From assembly GCF_000722545.1 (NCBI RefSeq), contig NZ_JNVM01000017.1, positions 310,001 to 374,000 of the forward strand: 64,000 bases of DNA, in the 5' to 3' direction. Shown one piece after another: positions 8,156 to 15,222 of the stretch. The notes under the pieces are model-generated. The model made no database searches. It was not told the origin of the DNA and was given only the letters and a program-made list of their open reading frames with translations. Numbering within the stretch: position 1 is the stretch's first letter; each line of letters opens with the position of its first letter. The position numbers and the translations under genes are program-made. Source of the stretch: Paenibacillus tyrphae. Its GTDB lineage: Bacteria; Bacillota; Bacilli; Paenibacillales; NBRC-103111.

Positions 8156-9418
8156 TTATTTTCCACCTCGGATAAGTTGAGCAGGCTCGATAGATTTTAA
8201 TTTTAAAATAGGACCGAAGGATGTAATAAACGATATAGAGATACAAAGAACAAATGAATATATAATAATATATATATTGATATCTATGGCTATTGGTGTG
8301 TTAATTAAATTTTTCGCTATATAAAAAATAACTAAAGCCAGCGAAAAGGCGAAAAGAGCAAGTACCAATATTTCAAAGATGATTAAGTTTATGAGCGAGG
8401 TTATGGTGGCCCCAAGAGAGAATCTGATTCCAAATTCTCTGTATCTTTGAACAACTGACGATAGCATTACGCCAATAAGTCCAAAAATGGACAACAGCAA
8501 AATCAAACTGGAAAAGATCAAAGAAAACAAGATGATAGGCCAACTTATTTTTTTTAATTCCTCGAGTTGTTCTTTTATCGTCGAAATATCACCATAAATT
8601 TTATTTGATTCTAAGTTTTTTTGAACTGTTTTTTTTACCTCTTCTGTGGAAGTATTCTCTTTGCTTTGAATAAGCATATTGGTTTTCAATCGTGTGATTA
8701 ATTGGTTACCGTAATTTTGCTCCGATTGCAAGGGACAAATAAACATTGTTTGGTTAGTAAGTATTGAATTGGCTAAGGTAGACGATCCCCCTCCCCAATA
8801 CACCGGGTTCTCTTTCAAAATTCCAACGACTACAAATTTCTTGTCAACAATGGTCATTTTTCGATCATCGGCTATCCCGCTGGATAAAATCGTGCCTAAA
8901 GGAAATTGCTCTTCGAGTGCGGGGCCTATTAATGTTGGAATGATCTCATTTGGCTCTGAACCGACATCATTTTTATCCAATCCTCGTCCCTTCTTAACTT
9001 CAAACTTAGTCCACTCGAGTAAGTTTTTATCCAGAAAGACAACTTTGTTGATCCCGGTTTCAGATTGTTTTTTATTATCAATTAATGGGCTATCGATTAA
9101 TTCCTTGAATGGGATATTAAGATTCAAAAATGTTCCTATATTTTTTATTTTGTCATTCTTTGACAAATTGTTATAAAAAGAAAGTAATTTCTCACTCCTT
9201 GAATCAGGGCCTATGTCCTCAATAAACAGATGTAATGTATTTAAATCAGTCACTTTTTTAATTGTTTTATCATGATTCATTGTGCTTTCTAACATGGAAA
9301 TTCCAATCAAAAAACATATAAACCCTATAAAAAGTTGGATACCAACGAGAAAGGGACGAACCCCCTGTCTCCTTAGCCCCCCTTGGCAGACTCTCAAATT
9401 TAAAAACAACTTTCCCAA
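8156..9418 (-). CDS. FtsX/MacB-like ABC permease (second subunit)
   Basis: A protein of about 420 residues with one membrane helix near the N-terminus (VGIQLFIGFICFLIGISM), a large extracytoplasmic domain of about 220 residues, and three C-terminal helices. The last part has the FtsX signature QRYREFGIRFSLGAT. The start is a TTG after GAGGAG; the TTG three codons downstream has better spacing, so the exact start is uncertain. It lies five bases after the first permease and one base before the ATPase, so the three are almost certainly translated from one mRNA and assemble as a heterodimeric permease with the ATPase. Confidence 0.87.
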   Translation of the reverse strand: MGKLFLNLRVCQGGLRRQGVRPFLVGIQLFIGFICFLIGISMLESTMNHDKTIKKVTDLNTLHLFIEDIGPDSRSEKLLSFYNNLSKNDKIKNIGTFLNLNIPFKELIDSPLIDNKKQSETGINKVVFLDKNLLEWTKFEVKKGRGLDKNDVGSEPNEIIPTLIGPALEEQFPLGTILSSGIADDRKMTIVDKKFVVVGILKENPVYWGGGSSTLANSILTNQTMFICPLQSEQNYGNQLITRLKTNMLIQSKENTSTEEVKKTVQKNLESNKIYGDISTIKEQLEELKKISWPIILFSLIFSSLILLLSIFGLIGVMLSSVVQRYREFGIRFSLGATITSLINLIIFEILVLALFAFSLALVIFYIAKNLINTPIAIDINIYIIIYSFVLCISISFITSFGPILKLKSIEPAQLIRGGK

Positions 9419-9423
9419 CTCCT

Positions 9424-10557
9424 CTACTCTTGCTTTAGAACTTCAGACGGTGCTACTTTTAAACATTTATTAACAGGTGTTATTGAAGTAACCAGACCGC
9501 AAATCGTAGCAATTCCAAAAGAAATTATCCAATTAGACCAAGAAACTGTAATTTCCGTTGCCAACCATTTATATGCGTTAAAAACATATGTGATACAACT
9601 TTGTACAAGTATAGAAATAATGGCCGATAGGAAACAGATAAATAGCATTTCACATGTAATTTGCCTTGCTATGGTCCAGTTTGTAGCCCCTATCGCCTTT
9701 AGAATTCCTATCTCATTTCTCCGTTCTACGATCCAAAATAACGTTAAATTGGAGACATTTATAACTGTAACTAATAGTATTATTCCAGACAAAATAGCAG
9801 TGACGAGTATATTGCTCCAGAATTCGCTTTCTTTGGAACTAAAATGAGGTTTTTCAGTACTAATTTGTATCTTTTCGGCTGTTTTAGTTATCTCGCTAAT
9901 CATACGATTAACTTCTTCAGTTGGCTTTTTATCGTTGGTGCGCACCAGAAAGTGATAAGTGCTTTGCCTAGATGAACTGTTCTGTAAAGCTTTAAGGGGC
10001 ACATAAATATTATCGTCCCACTGTGTTTGTCTGGTTTCTTTCCCGACAACGCCAATAATGTTGTACTGTTCACCATTAACATTGATATATGAATTTTTTT
10101 TCAATCCTTCCGGAAAATACTCATCTGCTACTTGTTTCCCTATAACTGCAACCTTTTCCCCTCCAACGAGATCATTTGCATCGAATTGCTTACCGGAAAT
10201 GAGCGGCGTTTGCCATTCAGGCAATATTTCAAAGTGAACACCTAAAACTACATGCTCTTTTTCATTTATTTTACTATCGATACCTACCTGGATCTCAGCA
10301 TATTTTCCAGCATCCAGCGCAATTTTTTTAATATCTGAAAATATATTCGAATCACCTTCCTGAAAATTTGCATGAATGAGCTCGAAATGCTCGGGGGAAC
10401 CGGAAACGGATTCAAGCGCCATTGTCCGGGAAGCCTGTGCGACGCTGATTCCAAAACTGAGAACGACGATTCCAATAACATAGCCAACTAGTAATAACGA
10501 GAAAGCCAAGGGACGATAGGTCCATTCTTTGACAATATTCCGCAAAAAAATAGTCAT
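9424..10557 (-). CDS. FtsX/MacB-like ABC permease with MacB periplasmic core (first subunit)
   Basis: A 377-residue protein. An N-terminal helix (FSLLLVGYVIGIVVLSF) is followed by a MacB-type extracytoplasmic core containing GEKVAVIGKQVADEYFPEG and YNIIGVVGKE. Three C-terminal helices follow, with RRNEIGILKAIGATNW, the coupling-helix signature of FtsX permeases. The frame is open further upstream, but ATG 10557 has GGAG before it and directly follows the stop of the preceding gene, so that start is used. Transporters of this type move peptides or lipoproteins or transmit mechanical signals, rather than importing sugars. Confidence 0.9.
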   Translation of the reverse strand: MTIFLRNIVKEWTYRPLAFSLLLVGYVIGIVVLSFGISVAQASRTMALESVSGSPEHFELIHANFQEGDSNIFSDIKKIALDAGKYAEIQVGIDSKINEKEHVVLGVHFEILPEWQTPLISGKQFDANDLVGGEKVAVIGKQVADEYFPEGLKKNSYINVNGEQYNIIGVVGKETRQTQWDDNIYVPLKALQNSSSRQSTYHFLVRTNDKKPTEEVNRMISEITKTAEKIQISTEKPHFSSKESEFWSNILVTAILSGIILLVTVINVSNLTLFWIVERRNEIGILKAIGATNWTIARQITCEMLFICFLSAIISILVQSCITYVFNAYKWLATEITVSWSNWIISFGIATICGLVTSITPVNKCLKVAPSEVLKQE

Positions 10558-10561
10558 ATGC

Positions 10562-11521
10562 TCACTCCACACGTAAAGTAAATCTATAGGATGAAGTAGT
10601 ATTAATAGCTTGAGGAACTCCGTCATTGAGATTCTTCCATGGGTTTGCTGCTAAGAAACCTGTAATTTCATAGTCTCCCTTTTCACTAGGGGCAGTAATC
10701 TCAATTTCTTTGTACGCAATTTTGTCTCTAGGTAACTTAAAATACCAGTAATTCGTAATGTCTTGAATATTAACTTGTTTCCAATCCATTGTAATCCAAG
10801 CTACATATTCTTCACTGTCTTCCCCACCAGCTCTTAAAGCAAATTTTATTTTTTCTCTAGCTTTCGCTTTTATTAAATAATTTGGAATTTTATATCTGTC
10901 AAGTTGCTCAAAATCTTGGTTAATAAGAAATCCGGAAAAATTATTAGCCTTAAAAGTCTCTGTTCTTCCTTCTAATTTGGGTTTATTGTTCACCAATTCT
11001 CGTTCTTTTCCTATGTACAAATTATATCTTCCGGTAATTCCGTAAGAATCTACCGAAATCTTCATGTTCCCTGCATGTTTATCAGAACCGGCCAAAACTG
11101 AGAAGGTTATAACATGATTTCCAGGTGCAAGAGTTTGAGTTTGAAATTTAACTGGAATAAATATATGTTGCTCATTTTTCACATCAAAATTATGAACAAG
11201 TTTTTTTTCATTTGATATATCAGTGATATACTCAATTTGTTGGAAATCTACATAAATCAGTAACGCAAAAGTGCTATCCTTGCCGGAACGGTTTATAAAT
11301 TTAAGTTTATAGTCAAACATTTCATTCTCCTCAAGATTAACAACAAAGTTTTGATATGTTTCTTCATTTAAATTACATAATGTCAAGCCATATCCGCCTA
11401 ATTGTTCGACCGGATTGATAACCGGGCGGGGATTTTGTGTCCTATTTTGATAAATTGTAATATAAATAATCAGGACTGATATTAGTACGGACACTAAGGC
11501 TAATTTTTTACTCAGACTCAA
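10562..11521 (-). CDS. Membrane-anchored extracytoplasmic protein of unknown function
   Basis: A 319-residue protein with one N-terminal hydrophobic segment (LALVSVLISVLIIYITIY) and no lipobox, so probably a signal anchor with the rest outside the cell. The remainder is beta-rich and resembles two immunoglobulin-like or CARDB-like halves (for example APGNHVITFSVLAGSDKH and PSEKGDYEITGFLAANPW). The start is TTG with GGGTGA about 7 bases upstream. It sits between the small secreted protein gene and the permeases, four bases from the latter, which suggests an accessory or immunity role in the same export system. No known family was recognised. Confidence 0.7.
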   Translation of the reverse strand: MSLSKKLALVSVLISVLIIYITIYQNRTQNPRPVINPVEQLGGYGLTLCNLNEETYQNFVVNLEENEMFDYKLKFINRSGKDSTFALLIYVDFQQIEYITDISNEKKLVHNFDVKNEQHIFIPVKFQTQTLAPGNHVITFSVLAGSDKHAGNMKISVDSYGITGRYNLYIGKERELVNNKPKLEGRTETFKANNFSGFLINQDFEQLDRYKIPNYLIKAKAREKIKFALRAGGEDSEEYVAWITMDWKQVNIQDITNYWYFKLPRDKIAYKEIEITAPSEKGDYEITGFLAANPWKNLNDGVPQAINTTSSYRFTLRVE

Positions 11522-11571
11522 GCACTATTCACCCACTATTCTTATAATGAGCTTTCTAAAATTCTCTATAT

Positions 11572-11608
11572 AGCAAGGAACTCATATCTTAGATATGAGT
11601 TCCTTGCT
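11572..11608. repeat. Perfect 18-bp inverted repeat in the operon
   Basis: AGCAAGGAACTCATATCT and its exact complement are separated by one base. The hairpin lies just after the stop of the small secreted protein gene and before the anchored protein gene. On the operon (minus) strand it is not followed by a T-run; on the plus strand it is followed by TATTTT. It may limit read-through or stabilise the upstream mRNA so that the first gene is made in excess. Confidence 0.7.
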
Positions 11609-11623
11609 TATTTTCACCTGATT

Positions 11624-12019
11624 TTAATAATAGTTATATGTGGACCCGAAGTAGTATCCAAACTTACTATCAGAAGCCTCGTGACTTCCATCAAAGTGAA
11701 CACCTTTAGTCCAATACGAATTGGCATACTGGTCTCCAGTTTCAGCTTTGAAAGTATTATTTTCTGTAGCGGTTCTCGAATTAGTAGTCCCGTCAGTATT
11801 TGTAACCTTTACAGTTGCTTTTACTTCGTAGCACTGTAATGTTGCAGTTGTGGATGCGCCTGCGTATGCATTAGAATACACCGGATTTGAAGTGCTCAAT
11901 TTACCTGTAAAATCGAATCCTTTAATTTTTTGAGTATCAGTGTCTTTACTGGCAGCGAAAGCGGAAGTAGATAATGCGAAACAAAGAACAAGAGATGAAA
12001 GAATGATTTTCTTTTTCAT
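11624..12019 (-). CDS. Small secreted protein, bacteriocin-like, first gene of the MacB-type operon
   Basis: A 131-residue protein with a clear signal peptide: MKKK, a hydrophobic core (IILSSLVLCFALSTSAF) and a likely cleavage after AFAAS or AFA. The mature part, of about 108 residues, is rich in Ser, Thr, Tyr and Asn and ends in a tyrosine-rich tail (SKFGYYFGSTYNYY). It has one cysteine. Size, secretion and a downstream ABC transporter recall lactococcin-972-type bacteriocin loci, but the sequence match is only suggestive. It has its own promoter and a strong ribosome site (GGGAGGATT). It could be a toxin, a signal, or a cell-surface protein handled by the exporter. Confidence 0.65.
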   Translation of the reverse strand: MKKKIILSSLVLCFALSTSAFAASKDTDTQKIKGFDFTGKLSTSNPVYSNAYAGASTTATLQCYEVKATVKVTNTDGTTNSRTATENNTFKAETGDQYANSYWTKGVHFDGSHEASDSKFGYYFGSTYNYY

Positions 12020-12043
12020 TTAACAATCCTCCCATTTTTTGTG

Positions 12044-12055
12044 TGTGACGTCACA
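12044..12055. promoter_or_regulatory. Perfect 12-bp palindrome at the operon start
   Basis: TGTGACGTCACA is self-complementary. It lies 25-36 bases before the start codon of the secreted protein gene, where transcription from the adjacent promoter should begin. It is therefore a good candidate operator; the regulator is unknown. Confidence 0.55.
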
Positions 12056-12061
12056 ATACCA

Positions 12062-12090
12062 ATAGTATAGTATCAATTTTTGGAAGTCAA
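12062..12090 (-). promoter_or_regulatory. Probable SigA promoter of the secreted-protein operon
   Basis: On the minus strand TTGACT (12090-12085) is followed after 15-17 bases by TATACT/TACTAT (12069-12062). That places the start of transcription near 12055, inside the palindrome. The region around it is very AT-rich. No gene is visible between 12091 and 12229. Confidence 0.55.
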
Positions 12091-12229
12091 TTACTTTTTT
12101 TATAAATTTTTATTAATATATGTAATTTATTGTAAATATTAATATAATCGATATCCCTTTCAACTCTGGAGATTTTTTTAAACGTGAACGTATTATTTAG
12201 GGCTTGCTGAACGACTGTTTATCAGAAAT

Positions 12230-12560
12230 TCAGGACCGTTCGACGGCGGAACAGTAGGCAAAAATGAAGCAAAAGAGAACGCGCAGCCTGCGTTCCAGAT
12301 TCATCGCCAGCAATTGCAGGGTGATGGCGGACTCGCTCGTCTGTGCAAGGCGCGCTCGAATACGGTCAAACCCGTACTTGCGCTTGCCTTCTCCAAATTT
12401 TCCATCGATTGCATTTCGTTCACCGGCATCCTGTTTGTCCAGATTCCGTTGCTCGCTTGTCGGACCGTCCTTTGGCGGTCGCCCTTTCACCTCAATGAGC
12501 GTCGTACTCTCCTTGAAATTGTTCCAGGACACTCGATCAAGGAACGCATAGCCCTTCGTC
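12230..12560 (-). pseudogene. IS5-like transposase, C-terminal fragment
   Basis: The last hundred or so codons of an IS5/IS1182-type transposase remain. GRPPKDGPTSEQRNL is followed by ERNAIDGKFGEGKRKYGFDR and then LLAMNLERRLRVLF; the RNxxxGKFGxGKRxYG block with its glutamate-rich surroundings is diagnostic for the C-terminus of these enzymes. The N-terminal two thirds with the first catalytic residues are missing. Homology stops near 12560, where a plus-strand gene tail begins, so this is a deletion or recombination joint. GC is clearly higher than in the flanking sequence, in keeping with an insertion from elsewhere. Confidence 0.75.
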
Positions 12561-12740
12561 ATGCTGACGGCAATCGATGGAACCGACTTAGTTATTGAAG
12601 TTAGTTGCAGAGAAGATGCAAGTGGACTTATTGGAAGTATTCCATACGGTATAGCTGTTTCTCTTGAAGTCAAAGAAGGTGTTGATGTTGAGGTTTATCA
12701 GGAAGTAAGTACCCGTGTCAGACCGAGAATTAGGCCTTAA
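12561..12740 (+). pseudogene. 3' end of a lost gene, possibly a subtilase
   Basis: The frame ending at the TAA 12738-12740 encodes about 59 residues, including DASGLIGSIPYGIAVSLEV and VYQEVSTRVRPRIRP. This resembles the C-terminal end of some S8 (subtilisin-like) peptidases of the bacterial PatA/SphR-like type, but the match is by eye and weak. No start region exists; the sequence runs into the transposase remnant. It is followed directly by a strong terminator, which supports its having been a real gene end. Confidence 0.4.
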
Positions 12741-12745
12741 TGCTA

Positions 12746-12783
12746 AAATGCGACATCGCTTATATTCAAGCGATGTCGCATTT
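12746..12783. terminator. Strong terminator hairpin
   Basis: AAATGCGACATCGCTT pairs perfectly with AAGCGATGTCGCATTT around a six-base loop, with an A-run on one side and a T-run on the other. It lies between the gene tail ending at 12740 and the convergent PIN gene ending at 12822, and can serve both. Confidence 0.85.
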
Positions 12784-12821
12784 CTACTGAGGAGGAGTAG
12801 CTAAACCAAATATAAAGAGTT

Positions 12822-14291
12822 TTAATGATTCCAAGCACAGTTACTACAGAATCCATTGCCACCATCGTCTTCATATGAATACTGACTTCCACAGTCGGGG
12901 CAGGTGTGTTCGCCTTCACTGTAATCACTTTCATCAAAATCATACTCATCAAATATAATTTTAGTGATCTTAAAAGAAGTAACGTCCTGGTCAAAAATCG
13001 TATGTGACTTTGATGGCTCTGTAGCAGTATAGTCAATAGTGTAAACAATGCCGCCATCGTAAATAGCTTTTAATTGTACTTGACCGCTTGTACTGCTTCC
13101 CTTTCCCCAATATACACTAATATTGGCGTTGGCTGTTATTTCCGCTTGAAAAACAACACTGACCTCAAAATCAGTTGTATCAAACTCAAATTCGTTATTT
13201 AGAATTTTAATATCGCTTATTTCAATGTCATCAATATCGTCAATGTTACCACCAGCAACTGACTCACCATAAGCGTTTGAGCTAATTTCATTAGTTAATG
13301 TCTCAGACATGGATTCGGCAAACTCTTCAGTAAGTTTTCTCAAATTATCTTTAAAGTATTTATTGATGTCAGAAATAAAGGCTATTCTTTCGGTGATCTC
13401 AAGGATTGAATTTTTACTGATATGCAATTCTTCCCCCAAATGATGTACCAGCTCATGAAAAGGAACCATAAATAAGGAAGCTTGGTTGCTAGAAGCTAAT
13501 TGAAATTCTTGTTCTAAGACAGAGGGAATTCTATTTTTCTTAACATTTTCAGGAGCCCACCAGTCAGATTTGCGTTCATTATTTACAAAGATTACATTCA
13601 CAGGACGTTTTTTAACGTAGTTAAGTAATTCTTTCCAAATAATGAGATCTCCATATTTGCGTTCTGGAATTTCTGAAGAATCATCAGAGTCTTTTTTATG
13701 ATCAGTAAATCCAGGTGGAATTTTATATTTGTAACGCTTTTCTCCTTCCTCATAAATTTCCAGTAATTGCATTACCGAAAATCCGTTTGAATCTGAAAGT
13801 TCTTTTTTTAGGTTATCAATATATTTTTCTATGAAGTCTTCGTCCAAATTTATTGAATTCGATATCATTTCTTTTTCGTGATCCATTTGCATTTGTTTTA
13901 GTCGCTGTTTAACATTCTTTATTTCTTCATTTAAATGATTTTGTAGTTCTTTATGCAATGTTGTTACATCAGATAATTTATGTTTATTATGTGTATTGAA
14001 CAACGAAGTAATCTCATTGTTGGCATCTGAAATTACTTTGCAAACCTCATCTTTTAAACTGTTATACCTTTTTATATTTCTTTCCCTAACTTCCTTAACC
14101 TTTCGTTGAAACTCAATAAATACTTGATGTGGCATCCAAAATAAATTTGAATTATCAATTGCCTCCATAACATCCGATATTGTTTCTGGTGATAAAGAAT
14201 ATAAATCTAGCCAGACGTTAGTATCCATAATAATAACTAGATCGGAGTTAAGTACTTTAATCAGGTCATTTTTATTATAAATGTATCCCAT
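12822..14291 (-). CDS. PIN-like nuclease (PIN_8/DUF4935 type) with C-terminal zinc ribbon
   Basis: A 489-residue protein in three parts. Residues about 15-280 form a PIN-like ribonuclease domain: VIIMDTNVWLDLYS supplies the first aspartate, MPHQVFIEFQRK a glutamate, KYGDLIIWKEL another aspartate and VIFVNNERKSDWW the last acidic strand. A long coiled-coil-like insert (about 70-170) is typical of the PIN_8 family. Residues about 360-465 are a beta-rich acidic region. The tail carries CPDCGS and CSNCAW, a four-cysteine zinc ribbon. The start follows AAGGAGG at about 11 bases. PIN_8 proteins are suspected to act in phage defence or stress RNA cleavage. The gene stands alone among mobile-element debris, as expected for an acquired defence gene. 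Confidence 0.82.
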   Translation of the reverse strand: MGYIYNKNDLIKVLNSDLVIIMDTNVWLDLYSLSPETISDVMEAIDNSNLFWMPHQVFIEFQRKVKEVRERNIKRYNSLKDEVCKVISDANNEITSLFNTHNKHKLSDVTTLHKELQNHLNEEIKNVKQRLKQMQMDHEKEMISNSINLDEDFIEKYIDNLKKELSDSNGFSVMQLLEIYEEGEKRYKYKIPPGFTDHKKDSDDSSEIPERKYGDLIIWKELLNYVKKRPVNVIFVNNERKSDWWAPENVKKNRIPSVLEQEFQLASSNQASLFMVPFHELVHHLGEELHISKNSILEITERIAFISDINKYFKDNLRKLTEEFAESMSETLTNEISSNAYGESVAGGNIDDIDDIEISDIKILNNEFEFDTTDFEVSVVFQAEITANANISVYWGKGSSTSGQVQLKAIYDGGIVYTIDYTATEPSKSHTIFDQDVTSFKITKIIFDEYDFDESDYSEGEHTCPDCGSQYSYEDDGGNGFCSNCAWNH

Positions 14292-14807
14292 TAGAGAATC
14301 GATCCTCCTTTATTGTATTTGTTTGATAGGGATGATTATTGAGTATCATAAGCCGGGTAAAGCTGTTTAACTAGAACATTAGAATTTCAAGTCTATTTCC
14401 ATATGCAGTATACCATGTAGCAAAGAAAATTTAACCACTATTGTACTAAATTAGAATTCACGGTACGCCTAACTATTCGCCGCTGCATTTGTTATTCTGG
14501 AAATGTAACGGCCTCCTCCGAGTTTACCTTACCAATAGATACGGTGAGCCATATCACAAATAGGTAAAGCAGAAAGTGGAGATGTGTTCGAGTCAACTCA
14601 TTTGAGTTATTTTCAAATGAAAGTTGTGTAGCATCAAACAGGCCCCCATGCTTTCATGATGAGGACTGCCGTGTACTGTAGCTATTACTGTTTAAATACG
14701 CTGTAAATATCGGTAGTTTAGGTGCCATAGAAGCAGTTGTCTAGCGCTACGGTATCGCTCGTCATTGGACGTAACGACTAGCTTTTTGATAACCTGCTCA
14801 AGGAGAA
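14292..14807. other. AT-rich stretch without recognisable genes
   Basis: No open frame with a ribosome site or recognisable protein was found in these 516 bases on either strand. They separate the PIN gene from mobile-element and radC remnants and are probably decayed sequence plus the PIN promoter. Confidence 0.5.
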
Positions 14808-14888
14808 ATGGCGAGTGCGACGGGATTTAGCCTCATAGAAAAAGCCAAAGAAATGAATCCATTTCAGTATTTTTCAGAAACAAAATAA
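14808..14888 (+). mobile_element. Possible IS66 transposase C-terminal tail
   Basis: A 26-codon frame reads ASATGFSLIEKAKEMNPFQY before its stop. IS66 transposases end with a very similar block (ASA...S.IETAKxNGLNPxxY). GAG/AGGAGA precedes the ATG by chance or as a relic. No inverted repeat or other part of the element was found, so this is a tentative remnant. Confidence 0.35.
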
Positions 14889-15154
14889 CCGCGCTCGAAG
14901 TCGTCTCCATCAGTACCCTCGATGTGGCACTCGTCACACCGAGGGAAGTGTTCAAATCCGCCATATTGAGCAATAGCGCCAGCATCATTCTAGCGCATTC
15001 TCATCCGAGCGGGGACACGACGCCGTCTAAGGAAGATGTGGAGCTGACCGAACGGGTAAAGAACGCCGGAGATATCCTCGGCATCGAGCTGCTGGACCAT
15101 ATTATCGTCGCGGACGGAAGGCATTTCAGCCTACGGGAAAACGGGCTCATGTAG
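14882..15154 (+). pseudogene. radC: RadC (JAB/MPN domain) C-terminal fragment
   Basis: About 90 codons match the C-terminal half of RadC: ALVTPREVFKSAILSNSAS, then the metal-binding signature AHSHPSGDTTPSKED and DHIIVADGRHFSLRENG. The histidines and aspartate of the JAB metalloprotease-like site are all present. The N-terminal half (helix-hairpin-helix and the first JAB strand) is absent; upstream the frame merges into the possible IS66 tail. RadC-like genes often travel with genomic islands, so this may be an island relic rather than the chromosomal copy. It ends 68 bases before the convergent NRPS gene. Confidence 0.75.
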
Positions 15155-15172
15155 CCCGCGCCCCCGCAAAAA

Positions 15173-15212
15173 AGAAAACCCGCACCGGGACGAACTTCCG
15201 ATGCGAGCCTTC
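15173..15212 (-). terminator. Terminator of the NRPS/PKS operon
   Basis: On the minus strand CTCGCATCGG pairs, with G-U pairs, with CCGGTGCGGG and is followed by TTTTCTTTTTT. It starts 10 bases beyond the last gene's stop codon. Confidence 0.65.
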
Positions 15213-15222
15213 AAGCCCACAA

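Noticed and set aside
11624..12019. Firm assignment as lactococcin 972
   Set aside because: Size, secretion and ABC neighbours fit, but the WxYG and other characteristic residues of that family could not be aligned with confidence.
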